From Kangiellaceae bacterium (GTDB taxonomy: Bacteria; Pseudomonadota; Gammaproteobacteria; Enterobacterales; Kangiellaceae), in the NCBI GenBank assembly GCA_019090895.1, contig JAHRVB010000042.1, forward strand, positions 1-64,000: a stretch of DNA of 64,000 bases, given 5' to 3'. Below the pieces are notes generated by a model. The model was given only the letters and a program-made list of their open reading frames with translations. It searched no databases and was not told the origin of the DNA. Below are positions 1 to 8,934 of the stretch, piece after piece; the stretch's first letter is position 1, and each line of letters starts with the position of its first letter. The translations under genes and the position numbers were made by a program.

Positions 1-710
1 ACTTTACCGCCAAGCTGTCCACCAAGTCGCATCATTTCCGCAAGACCTCGGGTAATAAGCGCTGTGCGCGCATTAGCTCCAAACCCTAAACCATCGGCCA
101 TGCCTGCTCCAATCGCAATAATATTTTTTATCGCACCACCAAACTGAACACCAGCTAAGTCGTCACTAAGATAGACGCGGAAGGTATCATTGACTAAACG
201 TTTGGTAATTTCAGCGGCAAATTGACTATTATCAGCAGCCAAAGTAATCGCTGTAGGAGAACCTAACGCCAGTTCTTTGGCAAATGTTGGACCCGACAGA
301 ACACCCTTAGCAGTATTTTCTCCAAATACTTTTACCACTTGGTCGCATAGGAAGGCGCCAGTATTCGGCTCCAATCCTTTGCAAGCCCAAACAATACGGA
401 CATTTCTGGTTTTAAATTGTTTAATCAGAGAGAGACTTTGTTGAAACGCGTGGCTTGGAGTAACAATTAAGATGTCTTCGACATCGTGAATGGTCTGTTC
501 GAAGCAGTCGAATAACTCGAGATTTTTTGGAAGTTCAATGTCTGGAAGGTAGGTTTGGTTAAAACCGGATTGTTTCATTTCTGCTATTTGAGCTGCATTG
601 CGAGCCCACAAACGAGTTGGATTCCCGTTCTTAGCTAGTAAAATAGCTAGCGCTGTGCCAAATGAACCAGCACCTAACACAGCGATGGGGCTTGATTGAA
701 GGTCAATCAT
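1..710 (-). CDS. gpsA: Glycerol-3-phosphate dehydrogenase [NAD(P)+], C-terminus outside window
   Basis: Makes sn-glycerol 3-phosphate from dihydroxyacetone phosphate in the cytoplasm for phospholipid synthesis. Translating the minus strand from the ATG at 710 gives a Rossmann start with VLGAGSFGTA, followed by WARN, a ILIVTPSHAF stretch, the WACKGLEP and SGPTFAKE motifs, and the catalytic-lysine region GGAIKNIIAIGAGMADG. These are the GpsA signatures. About 236 codons are visible; the rest of the C-terminal domain lies left of base 1. It starts 17 bases after the secB stop, so the two are probably cotranscribed, as in other gammaproteobacteria. Identification is firm; only the 3' end is missing. 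Confidence 0.95.
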   Translation of the reverse strand, partial: MIDLQSSPIAVLGAGSFGTALAILLAKNGNPTRLWARNAAQIAEMKQSGFNQTYLPDIELPKNLELFDCFEQTIHDVEDILIVTPSHAFQQSLSLIKQFKTRNVRIVWACKGLEPNTGAFLCDQVVKVFGENTAKGVLSGPTFAKELALGSPTAITLAADNSQFAAEITKRLVNDTFRVYLSDDLAGVQFGGAIKNIIAIGAGMADGLGFGANARTALITRGLAEMMRLGGQLGGK

Positions 711-727
711 TACCGACTATTCGTCTA

Positions 728-1252
728 CTATTGAATCGTCGTTTCTGGTTCTGCACTCGTTCCAGCTTCAGCTTCAGTTTTTGCTTGCTGTAGTTTTTGC
801 ATATAGAGTACTTGGAAATTAATAGGTGCAATTTGTACTGGCGGGAAGCCCGCTTTTCCAATAAGAGATGCGATGGTTTCACGAATGTAAGGGTAAAGGG
901 TTTCTGGTCCCATAACGCTTAATGTGTGCTGTAGTTGTTCTTCAGACACATTCTTAACCAGTAAAATAGCGGCTTGTTGAACTTCAGCTAAAAAGACTGT
1001 TTTATCTTCAATTTCAGATTTAACAGAAATAGTCAAAATCACTTCAAAATTATCGTCAGCAACTTTGCGAGATTTACTGTTCATTTCCATTTTAATTTGA
1101 GGCTTGTACTCAACTGAAAACATTTCTGGCAAGTTAGGCGCTTCAAAAGATACGTCTTTAACATAAATTTTTTGAATCGCTGCTTGAGGTAAGTTTTGTT
1201 GCTCTTCGTTTGTTGCGCCAGCTTCCGGTGTTAAATCTGTTTGATCGGTCAT
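728..1252 (-). CDS. secB: Protein-export chaperone SecB
   Basis: Cytoplasmic tetrameric chaperone that keeps preproteins unfolded and hands them to SecA. The 174-residue product has the SecB core, with IYVKDVSFEAPNLPEMF near the start, the MEMNSKSRKVADDNFEVILT strand region and the GFPPVQIAPINF segment towards the end. It is somewhat longer than the usual 150-160 residues because of an acidic Q/E-rich N-terminus and a T/E-rich tail. It sits between the rhodanese gene and gpsA in the usual order; grxC, which often separates the rhodanese gene from secB, is absent here and 160 non-coding bases lie in its place. Confidence 0.96.
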   Translation of the reverse strand: MTDQTDLTPEAGATNEEQQNLPQAAIQKIYVKDVSFEAPNLPEMFSVEYKPQIKMEMNSKSRKVADDNFEVILTISVKSEIEDKTVFLAEVQQAAILLVKNVSEEQLQHTLSVMGPETLYPYIRETIASLIGKAGFPPVQIAPINFQVLYMQKLQQAKTEAEAGTSAEPETTIQ

Positions 1253-1411
1253 AACTACTGTCTCTTGTATTATTAAATTATCAGTGAAGGCTAAATGTTA
1301 TCGAATTAGAATGAAAAATATCTAACTGTATGATTTAGCTTGTAATTTCAACTCTCGATTAACCGAAAGTTGCCTATCTGGCTTCTTGGCTTTATATCGC
1401 TCAGATAGTCA

Positions 1412-1834
1412 TTATTTGACTACTGGCAAATTATCCCCTACCCAAGAACCCATTCCGCCTGCGAGTTTATGAACCTGTTGCATTCCTGATTTTTTCAAGG
1501 TATTGCATGCTGCCGCAACAGATATCCCATTGGCGCAAACCATAATGATGGGTGTGTTTTTGTATTTTTCAAGGTCATCCACACGATCTTTTACCGTGGA
1601 CAAAGGAATATTGATGGCGCCATGAATATGACCTTTCCCAAAATCGGCTTTAGCTCGGACATCAATGACAACTGCATCATCTCTATTGACCATGTTGGTC
1701 AGCGTTTGAGTACTGACTGATTTTGGCGCCGATGCCATGTGTCGTATTTGAGTAAATGCTAATAATACAGCGACAACAACCCAAGCGGCGGATAAAAGCA
1801 GGTTTCCTTGAGCAAATTGGATTAACTCGTTCAT
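1412..1834 (-). CDS. Membrane-anchored rhodanese-like protein (YibN type)
   Basis: A single rhodanese domain anchored to the inner membrane. From the ATG at 1834 the 140-residue protein has one N-terminal membrane segment (about residues 12-30) and a rhodanese domain (about 40-138), with the DVR motif at 58-60 and an active-site loop with Cys100 (CANGIS). The frame is open to 1918, but the extra 28 residues look untranslated and a purine-rich TGGAAA precedes the 1834 ATG. A single-domain rhodanese gene upstream of secB and gpsA is the yibN arrangement. Sulfur transfer is known for the fold; the physiological acceptor here is unknown. Confidence 0.85.
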   Translation of the reverse strand: MNELIQFAQGNLLLSAAWVVVAVLLAFTQIRHMASAPKSVSTQTLTNMVNRDDAVVIDVRAKADFGKGHIHGAINIPLSTVKDRVDDLEKYKNTPIIMVCANGISVAAACNTLKKSGMQQVHKLAGGMGSWVGDNLPVVK

Positions 1835-2088
1835 TAAATTTCCATAAAAAGTGACTAAGATATAGCTTATTGGAACTGATGTAACAGTCCCAAACTTGCG
1901 AGGAATCGTATTATACACAGCATTCGGATGCTTAGCTATTGAGTTACATGGGTACTCGTTCTAGGTCATTGAGAGGACTATATCGATTGTTTGAAGTGAA
2001 CTCGTCCTCATCAATCTAACCGGTTCGTGATATACTCATCGCTAGCGATTTAAACCTATAACATCACACCAATTTGAGATCGAACAAC

Positions 2089-2334
2089 ATGTTAGACGCA
2101 AAGAAAATAGAAGAGTTTGCCGATAAGTTTAGTCAGTCCATCCCACCTGGAGCTAAAGCGTTTCAGCAAGATATTGAGAAAAGCTTCAAAGAAATGCTGC
2201 AATCAATTGTCGCTAAAATGGATTTAGTAACCAGAGAAGAGTTTGATGTGCAAAAGAAAGTCCTTTCACGAACTCGTGAAAAAATTGAACAGCTAGAAAA
2301 AATAGTCTCACAGCTGGAAGAGAAAAATTCTTAG
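2089..2334 (+). CDS. ubiK: Ubiquinone biosynthesis accessory factor UbiK
   Basis: Small coiled-coil factor (formerly YqiC, BMFP family) that supports the Ubi complex making ubiquinone. The 81-residue product starts MLDAKKIEEFADKFSQ, contains IPPGAKAFQQDIEKSFKEML typical of the family, and ends in a continuous heptad-rich helix (SRTREKIEQLEKIVSQLEE). The start is taken at the ATG at 2089; a TTG at 2074 in frame would add five residues with no support. It is monocistronic and converges with the GGDEF-EAL gene, whose stop overlaps its last codons by four bases. Confidence 0.9.
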   Translation: MLDAKKIEEFADKFSQSIPPGAKAFQQDIEKSFKEMLQSIVAKMDLVTREEFDVQKKVLSRTREKIEQLEKIVSQLEEKNS

Positions 2335-4049
2335 AGATTAGTGGTTGTAGAGTGCTTGTTTTTTTTCTTTGGGTTTATAAACTGTTTCGACAAATAAGAT
2401 TCTAATTCGAGCTCGGGCATCGGTCTAGCGAAGAAGTAGCCTTGGATGTAATCGCAATGCATCGTTCGAAGTGTGTCGGCTTGCATTTCATCTTCGACCC
2501 CTTCAGCAACGACCTGAATGTCGAGCTGATGAGATAACCCGATAATTGCTTCAACTATAGAGTGGTCACGTTTGCAAGATATAATATTATCAATAAACGA
2601 TTTATCTATTTTGAGCACATTAGCGGGAAAATTCTTTAAGTAACTCAAAGAAGAGTATCCTTTACCGAAATCATCTAATGAAATCGATACACCGATATCC
2701 GCAAGTTCATTGAGGGTGTGATTATTCTTCTCCACATACTCAATCATAATATCTTCAGTCAGCTCAATTTCTAGAAATGCAGCTTCTAAGGAACTTTCTT
2801 GCAGCGCTAGATAGATGCTTTGCTTCAAATTACCCAATTTAAAATGCGACCCAGAAATATTTATTGCGAACTTTAGTTCTCCGTAGCGATCGGTGAGACG
2901 TTTTGCAGTGTGGCAGACTTTTCTAATCACCCACTGTTCTACCCCAACGATTAAGCTTAGTTCTTCCAATAAAGGAATGAAGTCGGCGGGAGACACTATA
3001 CCGATTTCGGGGTGATTCCAACGTAATAAAGCCTCAAATCCGGTGACATTTTTGTCGATCGCACTCACTTGAGGTTGAAAATAGATTTCAAACTCACCTT
3101 TGATTAGTGCACGCCGCAGGCTTTTTTCAAGTTCGAGTTTAAGTCGTGCTTGTTCATTAAGTTCATTGCTAAAATACTGGAATTTATTACGACCAATTTC
3201 CTTCGCTTTATTAAGGGCAATATCAGCACTTTTCATAAGTGTTTGCGGTTCTAATCCACACTCTGGGAAGGTCGCGATACCAATGCTAATAGTGACATAC
3301 AGCTCTTGATTTTGAATTTGGACAACGGGGTCGAGCGCCAGTTGTATTTTTTTTGCTATTAGAGCGAGTTCCTTTTTGTTATTAATATCATTCACCAAAA
3401 TGGTGAACTCGTCCCCACCCATTCTTGCGACGATGTCAGTTGTTCTTACAGTATTTCGAATCCGGTTTGCTACTTCGATGATCAGCATATCGCCTATATC
3501 GTGTCCGAGAGAGTCGTTAATTCGCTTGAACTGATCTAAATCGAGGAAAAGCAATCCAAATGAATTATTATTCCGCTTAGCAACGCTAATCGAGTGAGAT
3601 AGATGTTCATGAAATAAATAGCGGTTTGCCAGCCCTGTTAGTTGATCGTGAGTAGCGACAAAACTTAATTGAGCTTCTGTATTTTTTCTCCCGATTGCAT
3701 GTCGAATCGTTCTTTGTAATAAACTTTCAGTTAATTCTGGAATCGGAATGCAATCAGCCGCTCCCAATCCCATTGCAGAGTGGTCGAGATCTAAATCGTT
3801 AGAAGCGGTCAGTAAAACTAAAGGAATGGGAAGTTCTAAGTGTACAACTTCCTTAATGATATCGAGCACATAATGGGTAGACGAGTAATGAGCAATAAGA
3901 ATGATATCAAAACTGGAAGCTTCAAAAATATCACCTTGGAAATCAGCATGCCAGCTAATTTCATATTGCTCAGGATTATTAATCGAGAGTAATTTTTCGA
4001 CCAAAGAAAGAGTCTTTTTTTGTCTATCGAATAGTAGAACTCTAATCAT
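2331..4049 (-). CDS. GGDEF-EAL c-di-GMP enzyme with degenerate receiver domain
   Basis: Predicted cytoplasmic c-di-GMP turnover protein, 572 residues. Residues 1-120 have a receiver fold, but the usual phospho-acceptor Asp after the third strand is Ala53 (DIILIAHY) and the conserved Lys region reads CIPIP, so it is probably a pseudo-receiver not switched by phosphorylation. The GGDEF domain is intact (GGDEF 211-215) with an inhibitory site RTTD at 202-205. The EAL domain (EAL 339-341) keeps ELTED, DDFGKGYSSL, the following lysine and VAEGVE, so both synthesis and hydrolysis are chemically possible; which one dominates cannot be read from sequence. No membrane segment or partner kinase is seen nearby. 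Confidence 0.88.
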   Translation of the reverse strand: MIRVLLFDRQKKTLSLVEKLLSINNPEQYEISWHADFQGDIFEASSFDIILIAHYSSTHYVLDIIKEVVHLELPIPLVLLTASNDLDLDHSAMGLGAADCIPIPELTESLLQRTIRHAIGRKNTEAQLSFVATHDQLTGLANRYLFHEHLSHSISVAKRNNNSFGLLFLDLDQFKRINDSLGHDIGDMLIIEVANRIRNTVRTTDIVARMGGDEFTILVNDINNKKELALIAKKIQLALDPVVQIQNQELYVTISIGIATFPECGLEPQTLMKSADIALNKAKEIGRNKFQYFSNELNEQARLKLELEKSLRRALIKGEFEIYFQPQVSAIDKNVTGFEALLRWNHPEIGIVSPADFIPLLEELSLIVGVEQWVIRKVCHTAKRLTDRYGELKFAINISGSHFKLGNLKQSIYLALQESSLEAAFLEIELTEDIMIEYVEKNNHTLNELADIGVSISLDDFGKGYSSLSYLKNFPANVLKIDKSFIDNIISCKRDHSIVEAIIGLSHQLDIQVVAEGVEDEMQADTLRTMHCDYIQGYFFARPMPELELESYLSKQFINPKKKNKHSTTTNL

Positions 4050-4220
4050 GACATCCTTGCAACTTAAGTTCTCATGATCGCGTTTATTTCGAAGAGTTGC
4101 TTCAAAATAAATATAGCAAAATTGAGATAATTCTTTACCAGCAATTCCTACTACTCAACTGGGGCATTGGATATTAAAAGAGTATAGACAGCAAACGGCC
4201 ATTGCGCTAATTACGGCGTT

Positions 4221-5630
4221 TTATTTAAGTAAATAATTGTAAATAAATTTATGAATGAATTTGCCATAAGGAGGCAAAGCGAGCTTGGCGGAATTAAACT
4301 TACCTCTTCTCAGTACTGGCTTTACTGAACTGAAAGTATGGAACCCTTCTTTGGCATGATAATGGCCCATTCCCGAAGGACCGACACCGCCAAAGGGGAG
4401 GTCTTCCTGAATAACATGGGTTGCTGCGTCATTAATACAAACGCCGCCTGAATGGGTCCGTTTGAGAATGTCATCTTCAATACCTTTGTTGTGGGTATAT
4501 ACGTATAGCGCCAGTGGTCTTGGGCGATCTTGTACGTATTTGATAGCCTCTTGCAGATTTCTATAAGGCACGATTGGCAATAATGGCCCAAAAATTTCTT
4601 GTTGCATTACCTGCATGGAATCGTTGACGTTCAACAGTAAAGTCAAAGGCATTAGTCGACTTTCTTGGTCGATGTTATTCGCCATCGAAAATTTTGTAGC
4701 CCCTTTATCAACGGCATCTTGCAGCCAGGTTTTGAGGCGGGTATATTGCTCGCTATTGATTATTGAACTGTAATCGCCGCAATTTAAGTCAGGGTAGAGC
4801 TGGCTAAATTGGCGTTGAAATTCGTCCTTCAACTCTGAAACTTTATTTTCTGGACAAAGGACGTAATCAGGTGCAACACAAGTTTGACCGGCGTTAACGC
4901 ATTTTCCATACATCATTCTCTCAACAGCAAATTCGGCTGTGACATCTTCACCAATGATTGCTGGAGATTTACCACCAAGCTCCAAAGTGACAGGAGTTAG
5001 GTTTTGAGCAGCGGCGGCCATTACTTTCTTACCTACGGCGGTTGAGCCGGTAAATATTAAATGGTCAAAGGGTAAACCAGAAAAGTGAGCGGCCATCTCG
5101 GCATCACCTTCGACTAAAGCGACTTCATCTGAAGTAAATGCTTCGCTAACAATATCGTTGATAATTCGATTGGTATAGGGAGTGAATTCACTTGGTTTGA
5201 TTATCGCTTTGTTACCCGCTGCGATTGCAGCAACTAACGGACCAAGAGACAAATAAATGGGATAGTTCCAGGGAGACATAATCCCAATGACACCAAGAGG
5301 TTGATAGATAATTCGATTGGATATCGGTTGAAACAACATCGCTACTTTGCGCTTTTCAGTTTTCATCCAACTGGATAAATGTTTAATTGCGTGTTCGATA
5401 GCCATCACAGTTGGCATGATATCCGCCAACAATGTCTCGTCCTCTGAGCGGCTGCCAAAGTCGGCGGAGACGGCTTTTACCAATTTGTTTTTATGTTTTA
5501 GCAGTGAAAATTTCAGGGCTATTAACTGCTGCTTGCGCAATTTCTCGGCAGGATATGGATTCTCCAAAAAAGCGTTCTTAAGCGAAGTTAGTTGCTCAGT
5601 GATGTCGTGAAGGCTGGGCGAATGATTCAT
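4221..5630 (-). CDS. Aldehyde dehydrogenase, coniferyl-aldehyde dehydrogenase type
   Basis: NAD(P)-dependent oxidation of an aldehyde to its acid. The 469 residues cover the whole ALDH fold: the oxyanion Asn122 in SPWNYP, FTGSTAVGKK, the general base Glu217 in LELGGKSP and the nucleophile Cys251 in NAGQTCVAPDY. The short length, the PDYVL after the cysteine and the C-terminal GPSGMGHYHAKEGF are typical of the coniferyl/long-chain aldehyde group rather than betaine or succinate semialdehyde enzymes. The true substrate is not determined. Its promoter region carries a near-perfect palindrome (5697-5717), so repressor control is likely. Confidence 0.87.
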   Translation of the reverse strand: MNHSPSLHDITEQLTSLKNAFLENPYPAEKLRKQQLIALKFSLLKHKNKLVKAVSADFGSRSEDETLLADIMPTVMAIEHAIKHLSSWMKTEKRKVAMLFQPISNRIIYQPLGVIGIMSPWNYPIYLSLGPLVAAIAAGNKAIIKPSEFTPYTNRIINDIVSEAFTSDEVALVEGDAEMAAHFSGLPFDHLIFTGSTAVGKKVMAAAAQNLTPVTLELGGKSPAIIGEDVTAEFAVERMMYGKCVNAGQTCVAPDYVLCPENKVSELKDEFQRQFSQLYPDLNCGDYSSIINSEQYTRLKTWLQDAVDKGATKFSMANNIDQESRLMPLTLLLNVNDSMQVMQQEIFGPLLPIVPYRNLQEAIKYVQDRPRPLALYVYTHNKGIEDDILKRTHSGGVCINDAATHVIQEDLPFGGVGPSGMGHYHAKEGFHTFSSVKPVLRRGKFNSAKLALPPYGKFIHKFIYNYLLK

Positions 5631-5696
5631 TCGAATATGTACTCCGGAGGTAGATTAACGCTTAGAGAAAAATTATGTATATGATATTTGTAAAAA

Positions 5697-5717
5697 CACT
5701 GTCCATTATGGACAATG
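5697..5717. promoter_or_regulatory. Palindromic operator candidate upstream of the aldehyde dehydrogenase gene
   Basis: The core TGTCCA-TTA-TGGACA (5700-5714) is a perfect inverted repeat. One mismatch followed by a further matching CA/TG pair extends it to 21 bases. On the minus strand it overlaps the -35/spacer of a possible promoter (TTGTCC, 17 bases, TACAAA) reading towards the aldehyde dehydrogenase start at 5630. This geometry suits a dimeric repressor. No regulator gene lies next to it. Confidence 0.55.
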
Positions 5718-5732
5718 CTCTACCTACTAATT

Positions 5733-6605
5733 TCATCGATTTATATTAAAGTTGATTTGGCCTAGCCGGCCGAAATCTGCGCGATAATTGCCAATCGTCG
5801 CAGGTACCATTTTTCCTAATGCGCCGGTAATTAATAATTGTTCCCGCTTTAGCGAATTTCCCTTTTCTAGTTGATGATTGACTAGATCCAACAATGCTTT
5901 CCACTGGTCACCAGAAGCATCACTCCCTTTTCCTGTGATAACAACAGAGTTCTTTGAGCCGTCCTTAGCAAATACTGTCAGTTGGGTGGTTAGCGAATTT
6001 AATGAAAAATCAATCGGAAGGGTATGTTTATCACCGAGAATATAGCGATTGGAAGCGACGTTAGTGGCAACGATGTTGATACCAGTCAACTTAGATAAAT
6101 TGTCAAAAGCCAAATCAGGCAATTCTATGACAGGAAGTACGCTCTCAATGTAACTTTTCAGCTGCTCAATAGAAGACAGAGGAGTAACAATGTCATTTGC
6201 CAAAATAAACCCAACTTCAGTTTCTAGCATTAGTTTGTATGCTGATGATAAATTGACCGATTGTTTCTGCCGAGTTTCGCCCTTAGCAAATAAAACACCG
6301 TAAATTGGCGAAGATACACGAAACTTTTTTTGACCCAGTTTGGACGTCAGTCCTGCTTTATATCCTCGGATCGCATCCTGAGGGTTGGCATTGAGGATCT
6401 TTTTTACCAGCAAAGATTGAGCATGGTAGGCTTGTGACTGATCTGCATTGGGTATCTCTAACGAAATCAAAGGCATTGGCGCTTTATCGGAAGATGCAGT
6501 ATAGGCTTGTTGGCTAAATTCCAACAACTTAGAAAAATTATTTTCAGCTAGTACTGTTGGTGTCAGAAAAAATAGGTAAAATACCTTAAAGATTTTACGT
6601 TTCAT
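5733..6605 (-). CDS. Exported 2-keto-4-pentenoate hydratase / FAH-fold protein
   Basis: The 290-residue product has a clear N-terminal signal peptide (basic MKRK, hydrophobic FKVFYLFFLTPTV, cleavage after VLA) and then a fold of the 2-keto-4-pentenoate hydratase/fumarylacetoacetase group: GYKAGLTSK, SPIYGVLF, LETEVGFIL with candidate metal-binding acids, ASNRYILG and the C-terminal GALGKMVPA. Characterised members are cytoplasmic enzymes of aromatic ring-cleavage pathways, so an exported version is unusual and its substrate is unknown. It lies upstream of the aldehyde dehydrogenase gene on the same strand but 102 bases apart, and is divergent from uvrD. Confidence 0.75.
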   Translation of the reverse strand: MKRKIFKVFYLFFLTPTVLAENNFSKLLEFSQQAYTASSDKAPMPLISLEIPNADQSQAYHAQSLLVKKILNANPQDAIRGYKAGLTSKLGQKKFRVSSPIYGVLFAKGETRQKQSVNLSSAYKLMLETEVGFILANDIVTPLSSIEQLKSYIESVLPVIELPDLAFDNLSKLTGINIVATNVASNRYILGDKHTLPIDFSLNSLTTQLTVFAKDGSKNSVVITGKGSDASGDQWKALLDLVNHQLEKGNSLKREQLLITGALGKMVPATIGNYRADFGRLGQINFNINR

Positions 6606-6653
6606 TGAAGTTTCAGCCCTTTTCGAATTCTATTAAAGATACACAAAGCCCAT

Positions 6654-8819
6654 ATGGATGTCACACCAATTTTAGATAGTTTAAATAAAGCGCAGCGAGA
6701 CGCCGTTACCGCTGATGCCCCGGCCTTGTTGGTTTTAGCGGGGGCCGGTTCAGGAAAAACTCGGGTCCTTGTTCATCGTATTGCATGGTTAATTGCGATG
6801 GAAAACCTAACGCCACACTCTATCATGGCGGTGACATTTACTAACAAAGCGGCCCATGAAATGCGCAGCCGAGTGGAACAATTATTAGGTCGATCAAGTA
6901 GTAGCATGTGGATCGGTACCTTCCATGGACTAGCACATCGCTTATTACGGGCCCATGCGAGAGATGCTGAGCTACCTGATACGTTTCAAATTCTTGATTC
7001 TGACGATCAGTTGAGAGTGATCAAACGAGTGATGAAGGAAATGACGCTAGATGAAAACGAATGGCCGGCAAAACAAGCACAATGGTTTATTAATCATCAA
7101 AAAGATGAGGGCAAGCGACCGGCTGATATTAATCATCGCGGTGATTTGTTCACTAGTATTCATACTAAGGTTTATCTTCAATATCAAGTTGCATGTCAAA
7201 GGGGTGGGTTAGTTGATTTCGCAGAATTGTTATTTAAAGCTTATGAGCTTATACGAGATATGCAACATTTAAGAGAGCATTATCAGGAAAGGTTTAAACA
7301 TTTATTGGTCGATGAGTTTCAAGATACTAATGGCATTCAATACGCTTGGATCAGACTATTGACTTCCAACGACTGCAAAATATCTATTGTTGGTGACGAT
7401 GATCAATCGATTTATGGTTGGCGAGGGGCAAAAATTGAAAATATTCAGCGATTTGAGACTGAGTTTTCCGATAATAAGGTCGTACGACTGGAGCAAAACT
7501 ATCGTTCCACTGGGAATATCCTGCAAGCGGCCAATGCTGTAATTGCCAACAATCAAGAACGAATGGGAAAAAATCTCTGGACCGAAGGGAATCAAGGAGA
7601 ACCAATTTCGGTTTATGCCGCATTTAACGAACAGGAAGAAGCCCGGTTTATTTCAAGCAGGATTACTGATTGGTACGAACAAGGTGGAGCCTATAATGAC
7701 TGTGCATTACTTTATCGATCGAATGCTCAGTCACGGGTATTAGAAGAGTTTCTTTTACAACGACAAATCCCTTACAGAATCTACGGAGGCCTTAAATTCT
7801 TCGAACGAGCGGAAGTTAAAACCACGCTTGCGTATGTACGGTTAATGTATAACCATCAAGACGATGCGGCTTTTGAACGGGTTGTTAATGTGCCGGCTCG
7901 TGGACTAGGACCTAAAAGTGTGGAGCTAATTCGTCAACGTGCTAGGGAAAAGAAAGTTCCGTTATGGGAAGCCGCTCAATATGTGGTTGAACAAAGAACA
8001 CTATCGCCTAAAGCCACGACTTCATTATTTAGTTTTCTGAATATTGTAGAAAAGGGCTTCGAAGAATTCCACGAGCTTCCTTTGTCCGAACAAATTCAGC
8101 TGACGATCGAGCTAGCAGAACTTGACCAATTATACGCCAAAGAGAAAGGCGAAAAAGCGCTGGCGAGGAAAGAAAACTTGGCGGAACTTGCCAGTGCAGC
8201 AAGAGAGTTTGATACCGATGATTATCCCGATCTCTCACCGATGACAGCATTTTTAGCACACGCGTCGTTGGAAGCGGGAGATACGCAGGCGGAACAATAT
8301 GAAGATTGCGTTCAATTAATGACCTTGCATTCTGCCAAAGGGCTAGAATTTCCCTTGGTGTTTATCGCAGGAATGGAAGAAAAGCTCTTCCCTCATATGA
8401 TGTCGATGGAAGAGCCCGATAAATTAGAAGAAGAACGACGTCTTGCGTACGTTGGCATTACCCGAGCAATGAAAAAACTCTATCTTATTTATACTGAAAA
8501 ACGAAGGTTATACGGTAAAGAAACCTATCCGGCAGTATCGCGATTTATTCGAGAAATACCGTCCGAATTAAAGGAGGACGTTCGGTTAAATTCTCAAATC
8601 AGCCAGCCCAGTTATGATACACCTCGTGCGAACAAGTCGATTTCAGGTGATACTGGTGGAGCGTTTCGCTTGGGGCAAATGGTGCAACATAAGAAGTTCG
8701 GCGTAGGTGTCATTTTAAATAGCGAAGGTGACGGCGCACAAGAGCGTGTTCAGGTGAATTTTGATAGTGTGGGCACTAAATGGTTAATGTTGGCTTATGC
8801 CAATTTGACACCTTGCTAG
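6654..8819 (+). CDS. uvrD: DNA helicase II UvrD
   Basis: ATP-dependent 3'-5' superfamily 1 helicase acting in nucleotide excision repair and mismatch repair. The 721-residue protein has the Q motif LNKAQRDAV, Walker A AGAGSGKT (29-36), VTFTNKAAHEMR, the Walker B LLVDEFQDTN, GDDDQSIYGWRGA, EQNYRST, the late motifs MTLHSAKGLEFP and EERRLAYVGITRA, and the C-terminal VQHKKFGVGVI segment that separates UvrD from Rep. Length matches the family. It is monocistronic; 350 bases follow before the next plus-strand gene. Confidence 0.97.
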   Translation: MDVTPILDSLNKAQRDAVTADAPALLVLAGAGSGKTRVLVHRIAWLIAMENLTPHSIMAVTFTNKAAHEMRSRVEQLLGRSSSSMWIGTFHGLAHRLLRAHARDAELPDTFQILDSDDQLRVIKRVMKEMTLDENEWPAKQAQWFINHQKDEGKRPADINHRGDLFTSIHTKVYLQYQVACQRGGLVDFAELLFKAYELIRDMQHLREHYQERFKHLLVDEFQDTNGIQYAWIRLLTSNDCKISIVGDDDQSIYGWRGAKIENIQRFETEFSDNKVVRLEQNYRSTGNILQAANAVIANNQERMGKNLWTEGNQGEPISVYAAFNEQEEARFISSRITDWYEQGGAYNDCALLYRSNAQSRVLEEFLLQRQIPYRIYGGLKFFERAEVKTTLAYVRLMYNHQDDAAFERVVNVPARGLGPKSVELIRQRAREKKVPLWEAAQYVVEQRTLSPKATTSLFSFLNIVEKGFEEFHELPLSEQIQLTIELAELDQLYAKEKGEKALARKENLAELASAAREFDTDDYPDLSPMTAFLAHASLEAGDTQAEQYEDCVQLMTLHSAKGLEFPLVFIAGMEEKLFPHMMSMEEPDKLEEERRLAYVGITRAMKKLYLIYTEKRRLYGKETYPAVSRFIREIPSELKEDVRLNSQISQPSYDTPRANKSISGDTGGAFRLGQMVQHKKFGVGVILNSEGDGAQERVQVNFDSVGTKWLMLAYANLTPC

Positions 8820-8899
8820 ATATAATATTAGTTATTCATTTAATCATGACTCATTATGAGGAGAGCCAACGTAAGCGCTGATTTGAATATAAAACATGC

Positions 8900-8934
8900 A
8901 AAAAAAAGACCTCAAGACGAGTTGTCTTGAGGTC
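8900..8934 (-). terminator. Intrinsic terminator, minus strand
   Basis: A perfect 11-bp stem (GACCTCAAGAC / GTCTTGAGGTC) with a 5-base loop is followed on the minus strand by an uninterrupted run of eight T. The plus-strand side has no T run, so it does not serve uvrD. No annotated minus-strand gene precedes it, which is the main reason to suspect a small RNA gene here. Confidence 0.75.

Noticed and set aside
4322-4591. Minus-strand 89-codon ORF inside the aldehyde dehydrogenase gene
   Set aside because: Shadow frame of a conserved gene without its own signals; the same applies to the other internal ORFs in uvrD, nqr and transporter genes.
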